From assembly GCA_032622095.1 (NCBI GenBank), contig CP136061.1:52095762-52159761 (forward strand): 64,000 bases of DNA. Reading direction: 5' to 3'. This document shows, in pieces, positions 1-12,796 of the stretch. The notes under the pieces were generated by a model. The model worked only from the letters and a program-made list of their open reading frames with translations, did not search any database and was not told the origin of the DNA. Position numbers and translations under genes: made by a program. The stretch is from Siphonodentalium dalli. Lineage: Eukaryota; Mollusca; Scaphopoda; Gadilida; Siphonodentaliidae. The stretch's first letter is position 1, and each line of letters starts with the position of its first letter.

Positions 1-741
1 ATACAGAATAAGATAACAGCAAAGTAAGAAGGAGAGATAAGATATGGGACCATAGAGAAGCTAGAGAATAGAATGATTATGATTAGATGAAAGACTAATA
101 ATTCAAGTAAGTAGAATGTTGGAATTATGTTAGAAATACAATGAAATAAATACTAAAATATTAAGTTATAACAAGTTAGATTAAAATCTATAGGGGACGA
201 ATCCGTGAATGTTGAATAGACTTTCGCCAATAATGTTTATCACTTGAGTCCAACTCGCGTCTCATGACATCCGACAAGTATAAAGTGCACAAGGTCTGAG
301 GTCAAACAGGTCAGGGAGAACCCAAAATCGATATACTAAACCTCGATTTGTGTAAAAAACCTCGTTCGAGGTTCTTCGAGATCATGTGGCCACTGGTCAA
401 AATACTCACCCATGATATAAGGGGAAACACTCTAAACCAAATATGATAATAATGTCAGTAATGGAAGTAGTAATATAGGAGGGTGACGACCCCCTCCCCC
501 TGGCATCCAGCATCCGGCTTAAAATGGACACCGGCATCCGGAATACGCCATAACAGAGAGGCGGCATCCGGAATACTATTTGATTAAATTTATTGAAAAC
601 AGACTCGGGAACGAAGTGAACGTTGGCATGAGGTATTGGAATTAGTCTCCGTATTGGCTAGTAATGATTTGATTTAACAGCTTTACGGAAAGATTAAACT
701 TTTAATAAAATACTAAATGTATGATCTCATATCATACATAT

Positions 742-1019
742 ATACGCCCTGTCTAACTTACTCGCGGCCATATTGGATCCGCCAGGTCCGGTTCCGTGGT
801 TTTAGTGCTACAGTTCAAAGTTTTGCAGTAGCATTTCCATATATGACATAAATGGAAGTCATGAATATTCAAAAGCTCCATATATGGAAATGCTACTCCA
901 GAACTTTGATCTGTAGCAATAAAACAACCGGGCTGCATGGAAGAATTTCTGATACCACGGAACCGGACCTGCATGGTGGATCTAATAAGGCCGCGAATTA
1001 ATGACATGATAGGGCGTAT
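742..1019. mobile_element. Foldback MITE, about 280 bp
   Basis: Both ends read TACGCCCT... inwards, followed by CGCGGCC. The interior is one long inverted repeat: GGTCCGGTTCCGTGG at about 786-800 pairs with CCACGGAACCGGACC at about 956-970, with matching arms through the CCATATATG core. The flanks end in TA on both sides. No coding capacity. Confidence 0.7.
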
Positions 1020-1205
1020 TGGGTGGGGGTGAAAGGCATAAACCATGTTCCAAATGACAGGAGTGGTATAATATACTGAATGAGGCGAAGTTGTAGTGGC
1101 ATGTGCGGAAACCACCTAGCTAATCTTGGGTGACCGTTCATGGTCGTACACGGTAGTATTGAACACCAGGGACACGCAAATAGAAAACTAACATCTTTTT
1201 AATAT

Positions 1206-1693
1206 TTAAAGGTACTCAACCCGTAAAGAGGGTCCCCATCTCAACAGATTCCAACAACAACAATCCGATCAGAGGGTCCTATATTACTATTTCTTTGGCT
1301 TTGGGGGTAAAAAATATTTGATTCGAGTCGAGGAACCCATCAAACAAAGCTCAGAGTTATTAGATATTGATTTTTGAAAATTCTTATGTTCTCGAGATGA
1401 GTACTTATAACTGCCGTCAATTTGGTAACCTGCTCGAGATATTACGCCAAAATTCTATTCAAACAGACAAGGATGGATAACTCTATAATCAAGTGGGTAA
1501 TAATAACGAATTTTTGACTATCTTCTGGGCCAGAAAGAATTCCCGATAATGAAAAATAATAGATTTCTAAAATCGATATCTAACAAATCTGAGCTTTGAT
1601 GGGTGACTTCCTCGACTCGAATCAAATATTTTTGACCCCCGAAGCCATTGAAATAGTAATTGAGAGGAGTTTTATCGGGTTGAGTACCTTTAA
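1206..1693. mobile_element. TTAA-flanked long-TIR element, AGGTACTCAA family, copy 1
   Basis: It begins TTAAAGGTACTCAACCCG and ends with the reverse complement of the same motif. Long inverted arms carry TTTGATTCGAGTCGAGGAA. The TTAA duplication is the piggyBac target-site form. No transposase is present, so it is non-autonomous. Confidence 0.75.
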
Positions 1694-1702
1694 TATTTCA
1701 AA

Positions 1703-2148
1703 TTAAAGGTACTCAATCAGAGGGTCTCCATATCATCACATTCCAACAAGAACGACAACATATTTTGAAATGCCGCTTCAGTTATTAGAATCTAATAATT
1801 GCCCAAATATAACGAAAAGCACAATCATCTATAGTATAAAATTCCACAAAACCTGTTATTTATCAACATTTTGTTCAACGAAATTTTGCCGGTTTGTCAA
1901 ATATCTAACACAAAAAGCCACTTGATTTTAGAGTTATCCATCTTAAACCCGCAATTTGGTCAATGAAATTCTTCTCTTTGACTGTCTATTGGGCCACCTA
2001 AAATAATAGATTTCAAACATCGATATTTGACCACTCTGAGCTGTGATGGATGGGTTCCTCGACTCGAATCAAATGTTTTACCCCCCCCCCCCCCCGAAGC
2101 CAAGGAAATAGTAATTTGCGAGCGTTGATTCGGGTTGAGTACCTTTAA
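1703..2148. mobile_element. AGGTACTCAA family, copy 2
   Basis: Starts 10 bp after copy 1 and has the same termini with TTAA at each end. It contains a run of about 15 C at 2081-2095. The interior is more diverged than in copy 1. Confidence 0.7.
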
Positions 2149-2569
2149 CAAACGTATAGGACTATAGCATTATACATGTGCAGTATAGTATAATAAATCT
2201 AACAATGTTATGATTTCACATAACTCTAGGAGTTAAGATTATAATAATTCATGTTTACAAACACCTCATCATGTCACACTCGCAATATCATGCAATTTGA
2301 TCAGTGATTAATTATTGAAGCATTTGTGAGGCACGGGCACTCATGGTCCCGCTCTTTAAAAATACGCTCTTTAAAAAATCGTCAGTTGTGGGTTGCACCC
2401 CACAATTTACTCAAACAAAAGATCGCACCCCACAAGTATTCATGGGTATAGTATGTGCAGTCACCCCACAAGTATACTTTGGCCAGTACGTCCATCCGTC
2501 CACCGTCCGTCCGTCCGTCAACAATTCTTTGAACATCTTCTCCTCTGGAACCAATGGACCGAATGAGTT

Positions 2570-3690
2570 CATATTTGGTGTGGATGGTGTGACTCACATT
2601 CAGATTTGTTCAAATGAGGTCACTGGGTCAAATAGTTGCGAAGCCAGGGCCATAACTCTTTCCCTCCATAGTAATTCTTTTAAGCATCTTCTCAAATACC
2701 ATCTGGCCAAATGGGTTCATATTTGGTTTGAATGATCCTTGGGTGACTGGGGTTCAGATTTGTTCAAATGAGGTCACTGGGTCAAATGTGGGCGGGGCCA
2801 GGAACACAACTCTTAACAAAAAAAATATTTATTTTTTTACTTTAATTGAGATTAATTTCTTGCTCAATCAGGCTCAATTTAAAAAAAAATAACACCATTA
2901 TAACATCCACCAGGGTGACAACAAAATTTGGTTTAAATCAGTCTAAAATCGAGAACATGCTTAAACCATATAGAAGTCACATTGATTATAAAGTAATAAA
3001 TGAAATGGCAGTGTTAACAAAATCTGTTTGGAATGACAGCATTGATTAATAGCCTAAATTTCTCTGCCTGTAAGAGAGTTTGTATATAAATTACCCTGCT
3101 TATGATAACAACTCCACTCCCAAGGCCAAGTGTGAATGGTGAATCTGACAGTTAGGCCAGTAAAACTAAATACCTGTTTTCTCAGGCGATTACATATCGG
3201 AAACTGGATGAGAAAGATGGAGGCATTTTCTTAGCTTACCTGAGATGAAGAATTGAGACATATTTTGTGTGGATGGTCCCTAGGTGGCTGGGATTCAGTT
3301 CTGTTCAAATGGGGGTCACATGGTCAAAAAAGTGGCATAGCTAGGAACCTAACTCTTTCCATCCATAGCAATTCTTAAAACATCTTCTCAAGAATCTAGG
3401 GACCTAACTCTTTCCATCCATAGTAATTCTTAAAACATCTCAAGAATCATCGGGACTATTTACCTAATAATTGGTATGGAAGGTTTTTGGGTGACGGGGA
3501 TACAGATGTGTTAAAATGAGGTCACCTGGTCAAATAAGGGCGGAGCCAGGGACGTAACTTGGCCATCCATTGTAATTCTTAAAATGTCTTCCTATCAAGA
3601 ACCATAAGACCTATTCAGCTTATATTTGGTATGGGTGACTAGGATTCAGAATTGGTCAGAGCCAGTGACATAATTCTTTCCCTCATCAGT
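2570..3690. repeat. Degenerate tandem repeat, unit about 154 bp
   Basis: The motif GAGGTCACTGGGTCAAAT occurs at about 2616 and 2770, and degenerate relatives (GTCACATGGTCAAA, GGTCACCTGGTCAAAT) recur up to 3690, each followed by CATAACTCTTTCCCTCCAT or similar. The open frame at 2343-2735 falls largely in it and is not a gene. Confidence 0.6.
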
Positions 3691-3691
3691 T

Positions 3692-3950
3692 ATTAGCTCA
3701 ACTTACTTTGTAAGTTTGAGCTATTGCCATGGATTGGCGTCCGTCGTCCTTGTGTCCATGTGTCCGTCAACAATTTCCTTCCCCGCGGGCTACAGGTCAT
3801 ACCTTTGGTCTGACCTTTATGAAATTTGTCATGAATGTTGACATTAACATGTAGATGGGAACGAGTCATTATGGGATCATTCGGCAAAAAAACATGGCCG
3901 CCAGCAGCCATCTTGGATTTTACTCTTTGCATGACTTAGCCCAAAACGGG
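3692..3950. repeat. TAGCTCAACTT interspersed repeat, fragment
   Basis: Left end TTAGCTCAACTT followed by AAGTTTGAGCTATTGCCAT, then a block ending GCCATCTTGGATTTTACTC. Fuller relatives lie at 23901-24617 and 46280-47155. Confidence 0.7.
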
Positions 3951-4398
3951 TGCAGGTCAAGTGATACCCAAACCAACTGATACTCTCGGAGATTTCGTTG
4001 ACCCGGCTTCTGTTTAAAATATTAATTGGCTAGCCAATAACAAGCATATATACCTCCCAGAATAAAGAATAATTATTGAGTAGATTTGTGGCTTATGATT
4101 GTCGAATGTGGACCTGAATGCATGGACTGTCACTTACGACATTTGCATGTGATCATAAGACGAATCAGGAATATGACATCCACATAACATTGGCATGTGG
4201 ATTCAATCACGGATAAGGCTAACAATTGACCATGCAGAAGAAACATTCTCATCATCTGCACTAGGTTTGGTCCATTTGCAATTGGCCCATTCACCATTCC
4301 CATCATCGCGTGTCTGTTTATACAACGACATAAAGGGATCACACACGCCGAAAAGATTAATTAACACGATTCAATAAATGCTTTTTCAAGCCAGAACA

Positions 4399-4620
4399 TC
4401 ACCGAAATTCTCAATTAATACAGATATATGTGTGAAAAGACAATCATAATTATATATTAAATTCAGAAATATAAGTTTGAAAATCATCGAAAAAATCGGT
4501 TAAATTCATAAGTTTGAAAATCACCAAAAAAATCACCGAAATTCTCAATTAATACAGATATATGTGTGAAAAGACAATCATAATTATATATTAAATTCAT
4601 AAATATAAGTTTGAAAATTG
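4399..4620. repeat. Direct duplication of about 85 bp, offset 134 bp
   Basis: The segment beginning TCACCGAAATTCTCAATTAA at 4399 recurs at 4533 almost unchanged. Confidence 0.8.
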
Positions 4621-4636
4621 CATATTTTAATTGAGG

Positions 4637-4745
4637 TCCGTATGAGCCGGGGTCCGCATAAGCCAGGGTCCGTATCAGCCGGTGGTCCGTAAAAGCCAGG
4701 GTCCGTAAGAGCCAGGGTCCGTAAGAGCCAGGGTCCGTATAAGCC
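4637..4745. repeat. 16-bp minisatellite, about seven copies
   Basis: The unit is close to GGTCCGTAAGAGCCAG, with a 16-bp period measured between copies at 4701, 4717 and 4733; earlier copies are degenerate. Since 16 is not a multiple of three, it yields a 48-bp periodic peptide if translated, which is not taken as coding. Confidence 0.8.
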
Positions 4746-5089
4746 GCATACCTCTTGCACAATCTCAAGAATAGTATCCGCGAAGCAGTTATCTAGTCGC
4801 TTGACAATTTTAGTAAATCGTCATGTAGCTTTGCTACTGCGTTGTCGCGCCGCCTGACAGTTCTTCGCAATTTGTTCTGCTTCAGCTAGTCATTCTAGTA
4901 GTCCCCCTTGCGTTGAAATGTTTTAGTTGGGATCCGTCAGATGAAGGCACGCCATGGCATTTAATTATTTCAACCTGGAACGTAAATTGCAAAATGAGTT
5001 CACTGCTTTCAAATTAGTTTACACATAGCAAGAACGTCAATAAATTCGAGGTTCCCAATGCATGAGTCTACATCACAATATTCTCCATT

Positions 5090-5205
5090 TAGAAACCTCA
5101 ATCTGAGTCTCCCATAGCAGATGAGGTCATGCAGAATGAGGTCCCAAGGGGGAGAATTTGGTGATGCTAGCCCGATATGCCTGTTAGCGTCAGAAAACTC
5201 ACCCT
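5090..5205. repeat. GCAGAATGAGGTC MITE, fragment
   Basis: Carries GTCTCCCATAGCAG, GCAGAATGAGGTCCC and GGTGATGCTAGCCCG, the right half of the family described at 16410-17008. The final arm is truncated. Confidence 0.6.
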
Positions 5206-5209
5206 CTAG

Positions 5210-6090
5210 TCGGATTCCTTATGTCGAAAAAAGTGGTCGCGCGTTTTCGGAATGTTAAAAGCGGTATGAGAACGGTTTCTATACCACCAGTATGTCTATT
5301 TTCAGAATCTACCTGTTTCCAGCTTGATATTTTAGTGGAAACAGGTTTGTGTGGGGCTTTTGTTTGTGTACCCTTCTATTTTTTCCCGTCCACCTGGTAA
5401 TAAAAACATGCTATTACGCATAGCAAGTTCGGAAAGTGGCTTTCTTTGTTGCCGGAAATCGAAAAACATGGACAGATCTTGCCATAAATTGCATAATTAC
5501 ATATCTTAATGTGAAATTTTATCATAAAATCATCAGATGAATTGTATTTATGACTGCATTTTCAATTTTCTTTCCCAAATATTAAGGTATTGTATATTCT
5601 TAAAATCAGCTACATCACATATAGACGAACATGAACAATCTACAAGGATATGTTGATCATATGTCACAAACAAAACTTCGTTACATCAATTTTTGGTAAA
5701 GATATTACAGAAAAGCTAACCCTACCCCCACATTCGCTGATTTCACAAGTCAGATTCCATTGGTCGCGCAATTTCGGAATGTCAAAGACGACACGCGAAC
5801 GGTTTATTTATCAATAGCGTGTCTACTTTCAGAGTTTGTCTGTGTGCAGTTGAAATTTTATTGGAAAAAAGTGTTTTTGGACTGTTTTAAGAATTTAAAG
5901 AGCGTTTACTTATTATGCAAATATTAATCATCATAACTGACCTTCTGGTGGACTGTACGAGCTGAAATTAACAAAAGTTTCAAATATGGCGGTCTACTTT
6001 CATAGTTGACTTATTTCCAGTCTGACATGTTAGTGGAACCAAATTGTTTGGACGGTTTTAAGATTTTAAGTATTTAAAGAGCGTTTCCTG
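5210..6090. repeat. Three degenerate copies of one repeat unit
   Basis: GGTCGCGC...TTTCGGAATGT and a following TTTCAGA...TTAGTGGAA motif recur at about 5235, 5760 and, more weakly, 5985. The middle and last copies share GGACTGTTTTAAG and GAGCGTTT. No coding content was seen. Confidence 0.5.
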
Positions 6091-6299
6091 ATTATACACA
6101 ACATATTATTCCTGATTATACACACATTAACTAACATGATTAGTCTTATCATGAATTGTGCGTGTTGAAATTATGAACAATATCAATTGTGACTCTGAAG
6201 TGTATTTTTGAGAATATTGGTGTTGTCAGATAAGTCTCCGTGGGTACAGTACTACAGTTGCGATCAAAATTTGACGTTGGACCCTAAAGAGAGTTTGAC

Positions 6300-7700
6300 A
6301 GTTTACTCAAATGTTCACAGTGATGGAATTTAATGGCTATCATATAGCATAGCTCTTACATGTAATCCACTGTAACTACATGTGATTTTACAAAAGTAAC
6401 TTGCAATACAGTCAGGCGACAAGATGCAGTATTTGATCAAAATTTGGTTCACATCAATCATATAAAACCATGTGCTTCAGTGATAATGTCCACTGTTCTA
6501 CAAATGTAATGTTTATCAAGACTAAAGTTTCAGGATGTCGTTGTAAATTGATTTATGGTGTTTTTTCATCAATTGACAACATTAATGTTTATTGCCAGGA
6601 TGAAGTACTGCATAATACGGAGTTGTGTGCTAACACATTTGCGAGTCATATCTATGTAAGTGTAAGCCACTGTCTGTTAAACTTGTTCGGTCATGTAGGT
6701 TTTTTTTTTATATTTTCATGCCAAGCTATGGTGCTTATGGATCATTTTGTTTTAGTAATACATTTGGAGAAACCCGACCAACATCAATATAACAACTACA
6801 ACAACTCATCTATGCCAATGATATGTTTAGCTATACATGTGAATAGGCTGGTAGAATTTTCATATTTATTGCGGCATAGATGGTTGTTCTACAGTCCTGA
6901 TCGGGTTCATCCAAATTGGGAGTTTAAATTGTGTTCATCTGATGATAAAGAAGACAATTTCTCCGTCCACTCGATACATCCCGCGGGATTCATGTTTCAC
7001 ATACTAAATTAACATCTTAGTCAACATAACAATTCACGCCCTCAAATCCTTTGCCACAAGAATAGAAATAAATTGTCAGTATAAATAGGCAAGACATCTC
7101 TGGACACTTTCCAAGAGAGAATTTATTTATAAGAAAACATATATGTGCATTATGTAGTTGGTCTTATATATTGTACAATACATTAAGATGCAAGTGACAA
7201 AGTGTGGGGACAATAATGTGTCGAAGAACATAGTTTAGATGACTATTCCATCATCCTTCACAATGTATCATGACTCCATCTGTTGTGAACAAACCACCGA
7301 CTTAGGCTTAATGGATCGTTCTGCGGATTCTGCCCCAATAATAAACTTGGCTTTGAACCGATCACCACCCTGTGACGTGGTATTTCCCCGTAAATTAGAT
7401 AGTGTCTATAGTCGGATGGTATTGGTTAATTTGGTTATGTTCAAATGGTGACATAGATATGAAACTGTACATGTTTGTCCCCATGGGCCATTGATCATTA
7501 TAAGATCGAGAAACTTAGTCTAGGCAACTGCCGGGAACTCAATGGAAATTGCAATTATAGCTTATATATAGGGTCGAAATTCAACGCCAGTGTTTGCGTT
7601 TCCGATGAAGTTAATACCTGTCGATTGGGTAGTTTCCGGCACAGGCCGGATAGGATGGTCGGAACGCATTGTGCAATTCCCTTCACCCTTTCTTGAATTG
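6300..7700. other. No recognisable gene
   Basis: Includes the longest open frame of the window (6470-7012, 180 codons), but the translation is Cys/His/Phe-rich, lacks any known motif and has no splice or codon support. Confidence 0.5.
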
Positions 7701-7979
7701 TCTTGTTTGGAATGGCTGTTGTCAAAATTCTCGCTGGGGATGAGGCTTGTGGTTGGCTTGGGATGTGGCTGATGTGAGGCTTGGGCTTAGGCTGGATGTC
7801 TGGTTGTTGTGGCTGTTGGTTGGTTGGCTATAAGGCTGATGCGTTGGTTGATGTTTGGGTGGGGTACCGCTGGCGTGTGTCTTGTGCGCTTGGATGGAGG
7901 TGTTGCTGGCGATGAGCTGGAGTGGTTGGAGGCTGTCTTGGCGTTGGGCTGATGAGGTTCTTGGCTGGCTGGTGGTTGG

Positions 7980-8580
7980 GCTGTTGGTTGGCTTGGTTGA
8001 CGGTTGCTTGGGATCTTAGATGGGTCTATCGGTGTTGTCGATTTCTAGGATGGACTTGGTCTTTTTGGTGGTGAGCAGCTTCTTTCGGAGGTGGAGTTCT
8101 TGGATGGGTGGGCTGTTGTCTATTCTGGCGAGGGTCTGGTTTCTGAGTTCGGTTAGTTGTTGTTTCATCGTAGGTATGTCTGCTGCATCGTGGGGGGGGG
8201 GGGGCTTGGTTTGGTGTGAATAATGGCTGATGAAAGGCGATGCGGAGAGTTTTTTTTTGGGACTTTCTGCAGGTTGTCGATGGAGCTGTTGGAGGCTGCT
8301 GCGATTATGGGTGCGCCGTACTCCATTACTGGGCGGACGTATAGTTTGAAGAGGTTGATGATGGTCTGGTTGTTGGTTCCCCAGTCGGTACCTCCGAGAC
8401 AACTTAGCAGGTTTGTTCTTTTTCTGACTTTGTCGGCGACCTTTTTGATGTGCGCCGCGAGGGTCACTCGTTGGTCTAGGGTGATTCCTAGTAGGATGGC
8501 TTGGTTGGATGCTTGGACGGTCCCGTTGTCTATCTCAATTTTTCAATTTATTGGTATATACTCGTCGTCGTTTTGACATA
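7980..8580 (-). pseudogene. Decayed non-LTR retrotransposon, C-terminal reverse-transcriptase part (jockey-like)
   Basis: On the minus strand, 8467-8165 reads MTLAAHIKKVADKVRKRTNL, then LGGTDWG, then LFKLYVRPVMEYGAP. These are the thumb-region motifs of jockey/CR1-type reverse transcriptases. A frameshift near the poly-G tract at 8192 moves the frame, and the protein continues as MKQQLTELRNQTLARIDNSP and onwards towards 8016. Downstream (7700-7980) lies a low-complexity TGG-rich tail. The element is dead. Confidence 0.8.
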
Positions 8581-8739
8581 TAGAGTGGAACATATACAGT
8601 GTTAAATTTCAAAATATTTATGAATTGTGCATGCGTGCAGTGAATAAATATACGACAATATCATATGGGATATGTGGTCAGTAATCAGTGGGTCAGTAAT
8701 CAGTGGGTTTGGGTCGGTTTTAGTAGTTGTTTTGGTGTG

Positions 8740-9060
8740 CCTCAGGAGATCCTCGTTATTGATTGGGCTTTCTTAATAAATAGAGCAAGATTAGTAAGAG
8801 TTCGTTTGTTACCGCTATTAAATAGGTCGGTTAGCTTCAATGTATTGGATCTTTTATAGTAATATTTCTTTATATATCTTGATCTCAGCTCTTTCAAGTT
8901 TGGGCATATATACTAATATGAAATGGAATTCATCTCCGATTCCCTCTCCACATAACGAGCATAATCTCTCGTTATATGGTGTGTTTGTCCAGGAACCAGT
9001 CTCCATCGGCAGGCGGTGGTTTCTGGACCTGAACCTCACTAATGGCATAACAATATTGTT
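8740..9060 (-). pseudogene. C-terminal fragment of a second LINE family
   Basis: The minus-strand frame 9048-8854 reads FRSRNHRLPMETGSW, then ERLCSLCGEGIGDEFHFI. This is the Cys/His C-terminal segment found after the reverse transcriptase of many invertebrate LINEs. It continues in a shifted frame as LTDLFNSGNKRTLTNLALFI and stops. It is wedged between two pieces of the jockey-like element. Confidence 0.7.
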
Positions 9061-9179
9061 GTTGTCAATACAGAGGAATTTAGGTCGTGTAAACTCTTCT
9101 CTAATACACCTATAAAAAGTAAATTAATTTGAACTAGTCATAGATCCATGCCATTGTTGTGAATGTAAGTCCGTCAGCT

Positions 9180-10000
9180 TTTGATGTTGATGTTGGTGTT
9201 GATAGTCTGTATTGTTTTTTCTCCTGTTGTTTTGAAGGCGTCGTCGTAGGCTGGGCCTTGTGGGTGTTATGGATTTTTTGAAGGTTGTCGGCGAAGGCTT
9301 CAGCTTTTTCTTTGTCTCCTTAGGTCAGGCTGCCGTCGGTGTTTTTGAGGGGTTTTTCTGTGCTGTTGTTGTTTTTGCCTGTGCCGGTAAGGGATTTGAA
9401 GGTGCTCCAGAAGTTTCTGTTCATACTTTTTTCGCCTAGTTCGGTTGTCGCCCGCTGCCAGGATGCTTGTTTTTCTTTTTTGACTCCGCTTTAACTTGTC
9501 TGTTCATGTTGTTGTATAGATTTCTGTAGTATATGTCGTTTGGGTTTTTCTGCTGGAGTCGTCTTAGCTTTCGTTTTAAGTCGGATCATTTTCAGAGTTT
9601 CGGGTGAGACTCGCCATGCTGTGGTGTTGACTGGTTGTTTCGGGCATGTTGTGTCTATAGGGCTGATTCGAGGGTTGGGGATAGGTGCTGATATGACGCG
9701 TCTATGTCGCTGGTTGATGTGATGGGTGAGTTGTCTATGATGTTGGTGATTTGCTGTCGGAAACTGTCCCAGTTGGCTTTATTTAGGTTGCGGCGGAGGG
9801 TTTTGTTTTGGGTGGCGGTCGGTTGAGTCATTGCTGGATCTTATGTGTACGGGTATGTGGTCGCTGGAGACGTCGTCGCCTATATGGCACAGGCGTCATT
9901 TCGTTGCGATGGATGGAGTGGCGATGGCTAGGTCTATGGTGTCCCATTTGTTGGTCGGCGCGTGGTGATGTGTTGAAGTTAATACCCACATGTGAAATTT
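9180..10000 (-). pseudogene. Decayed jockey-like LINE, linker between endonuclease and reverse transcriptase
   Basis: Read on the minus strand with several frame changes it gives NRNFWSTFKSLTG, then EKPLKNTDGSLT, a stop, then DKEKAEAFADNLQ. This is the conserved pre-RT segment of jockey-type elements. Upstream come Arg/Lys-rich stretches. Its GC and TG bias differ sharply from the surroundings. It is probably the same copy as 7980-8580 with the RT core missing. Confidence 0.7.
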
Positions 10001-10009
10001 GAAACATAC

Positions 10010-12790
10010 CTGGCCGTCAGATTGAACCAAATGTCTTAATTAAGGTTAGCAACGGTTGCTAATAAAATACCACAATGGTGTACTAATAATTCATTGGTAT
10101 TGCCTTAATTTAGTCAGTGTCTAATCACACGGTGCTGGTTTTGTTCAAAGTTGGGCAAATGTATGTCTAAAACTATGCAGCCATGTTCTGCATAGGCCGC
10201 TGGTCATTATAAGATCGGGAGACTTTGTCACCCGATAGCTCATCAGTAACGGTTACCAAGCACCTACTCGGAATTTTCAGGAAAATGCAACTATAGTTGA
10301 TATCTATTTTACTCATTACGATCTATTTTATTTGAAATTCGAATTTACTTGATTTAAAACAGCTATACACGAAGCGTGGAGATTAAGTGTGGTTAGAATA
10401 TTGTTGGTGAATGTTGGGTTTCAGTCGCTGTACCTAAATTCGCCAACTGTAATTGGCATGGGAAGTGTGAAAGCAACGCCTATACCGCTACAGTAAAGAT
10501 CTCAGCTGCACCGAAATGTCCATTTATCAGTAGCATAAATCCTGTGAAAACACAGATTCTCCCAGTGTATGTGGGACAGACTCCGATGACAACGATTGAG
10601 TTAATGAGGATGAACAACTACCATATATACCTCTACCATATATACATGTGTATTTGTGACACTACATCCCGTTATGGTCAACGATGTGGCGTCAGTTGAC
10701 AACAAGACAGACAAGTATCAAATAAAACAATAACTTAATATGTAATCACATCGTGAAACTTCAGTATTGTTGGGAATATTTTCGTTTGATTAAACATACT
10801 GCATATTATCGAAATTACCATTCGACTCCAACTTTTGCCAATTACTGTATCTTGAGGCATAACTATATCATATATTGCATCCATTAAATCACGGATATTT
10901 AGAGTGGGTCAAACACGAGTGTTAATCTTCATATATAGTTGCGCACGATTGCCAATAAGTGATATTACAATCAACGTTTGAGCATAACACGAAATTCTAC
11001 ATAGGGTTCAGTGTTAAATTTTGATCGCAACTGTAGTCAACAAGAATAATCTGATCACATCCATTCTTTTTTAAACTACGTCTATATTGCATACTTAGTA
11101 ATTTTTAGGAATATCAGTACGCGCATATCATCATACGCAAAATGGCGCCATTTATTCCAAGTACTAAAATCTCCATAGGGTTCAGTGTTAAATTTTGATC
11201 ACAACTGTAGCCAACAAGAATGAACCGATCACATCAACATTTTCTAAAATATATGAAATAGTCATATCTGGTAGTTTCGAGAAGTTTCATGTCGCACCAA
11301 TCACCATACGCCAGATGGCACCATCTATCGTTTTCTGTTAATACGAAACGCTCTCTAAATTATGTTGACCCCGATTTAGGACGACCCGCCAAAATTCAAG
11401 AATGGAAACAAGTAAATCCTGAAACACACCAACTAGGCATACATAATCCGTTTTCAGATCGCTTTTAACAAACCAAAAATGCAAAATGACAAGGAATCCG
11501 ACTACTCTGATAACCTCATTCTGGAATTGACAGGCACACTAAACTCAGGCTTTTTTCAAGTCAAGTCTGGGGAATACGACGGAACTGGTGATTGGCTGGT
11601 ATATATTTCGCTATTTGAAAACTGCGCCAGACTTGGGCGATGGAAGACAAGCGACAAAAGGACCAGCTTAAGCTGCAAGTCTCAGAGCTAGGGGCTGCCC
11701 CGACACTTTATGTCAGTATTCCAGGACAAAAATATTGTCACAGTAGGACCTTCTTGGTCGGAAACCATTGTGTTCGTCTTCCAATAACTGATGCATTTTC
11801 AGGTAATCAATAAGTCTGTTATTCAAGAGACTGATGTAGAATTTGCTACTTGGTGTGGGTTTAAGGGAGATTCCACGGTATTTAGGGCAACACGTGGGTC
11901 AATATTTCCGGTTTTTTGTTTTGAACAGGAGAGATGCTCCAGTGTCGTCAATAGGATGGTTACAATCCTGTATCAAGGGTGTAGTTGAAAAGACAATGCA
12001 AAATAGGTTTTACTGATTCACTTTTTAGGCATTCATATGTAGTTTTATCTAGATATTCTGCTGCCTTCTTTAGTTTACATTAGCTGTAATTATATTATCA
12101 TACGGTATAACACAGCTAACACGATAATGGAATTAGATAACTTATGTCTGAAAATGTACAAACATCCCTTATAGAAACACTTCAATAGAAAACTACCATG
12201 GTAGCGCATTGTTCACATATTGTCTCGCCTCATTCGAAATCACAGGATGTCACCCTGGATGTGTTATTAGCTGCCACATATTCATTAATACTAGAAAATG
12301 TAGAACTCAGTTATTTATAAAATCCATCTATGACTGGAACCAACCCATATAAAGCATAGTGAGCGATAATTCTATTTCACAATAACAATACGCAACTGAG
12401 GTGTTTTCTGTCTCTTTTTGCGAGAACAAAATCATATTAAGTTAGTTAATCAGTGTAAACTAATTGTACCTGGTGTCATACTCAAAAGTTAACAGAAAGT
12501 GGCAAGAATATATTGTTATAACTAAGTCAAGAAGAGATTAACACCATATATGTAATTAAATATGAAACATAGATAGAAATTCAGCCATAATGGAACAAAT
12601 CTTCGTCGTACTTTGTAAACGTGTACATATACATAGCTTACAAGTTACAACAGTAATTGTGCGTAACATACTTATGTGTTGCGTTACATGTAGACTATAT
12701 ATATATGAGCAACGTGCGCGCGATTCTAATAATGTATAATGATAACAATAATCGGTCAATTTATATTTGTATAGTTTAAGCTAGTCTATA
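10010..12790. other. Gene-free stretch with short repeats
   Basis: A diverged tandem pair with a 172-bp period (GGGTTCAGTGTTAAATTTTG at about 11006 and 11178) is the only clear structure. A scar of the GCAGAATGAGGTC MITE (GACAGGCACACTAAACTCAG) lies at 11529-11550. I see no gene. Confidence 0.5.
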
Positions 12791-12796
12791 TAAGAG

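Larger units (their letters stand above)
6253..11036. repeat. Inverted pair of CTACAGTTGCGATCAAAATTT ends
   Basis: The motif CTACAGTTGCGATCAAAATT at about 6253 appears in inverse orientation at about 11014-11036, and again near 11180-11205 with one base changed. The ends begin TACAGT, as in many Tc1/mariner TIRs. The 4.8 kb between them hold LINE debris and no transposase, so this may be one composite element or two independent solo ends. Confidence 0.35.

Noticed and set aside
2343-2735. 130-codon plus-strand open frame
   Set aside because: It lies mostly in a degenerate tandem repeat whose copies do not preserve the frame.
4484-4768. Frame with periodic peptide DPGSYGP and LRTLA
   Set aside because: This is a translation of the 16-bp minisatellite, not a structural protein.
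6470-7012. 180-codon open frame, the longest in the window
   Set aside because: The translation has no known motif, no splice context and a composition typical of AT-rich noncoding DNA; 180 codons can arise by chance in 64 kb over six frames.
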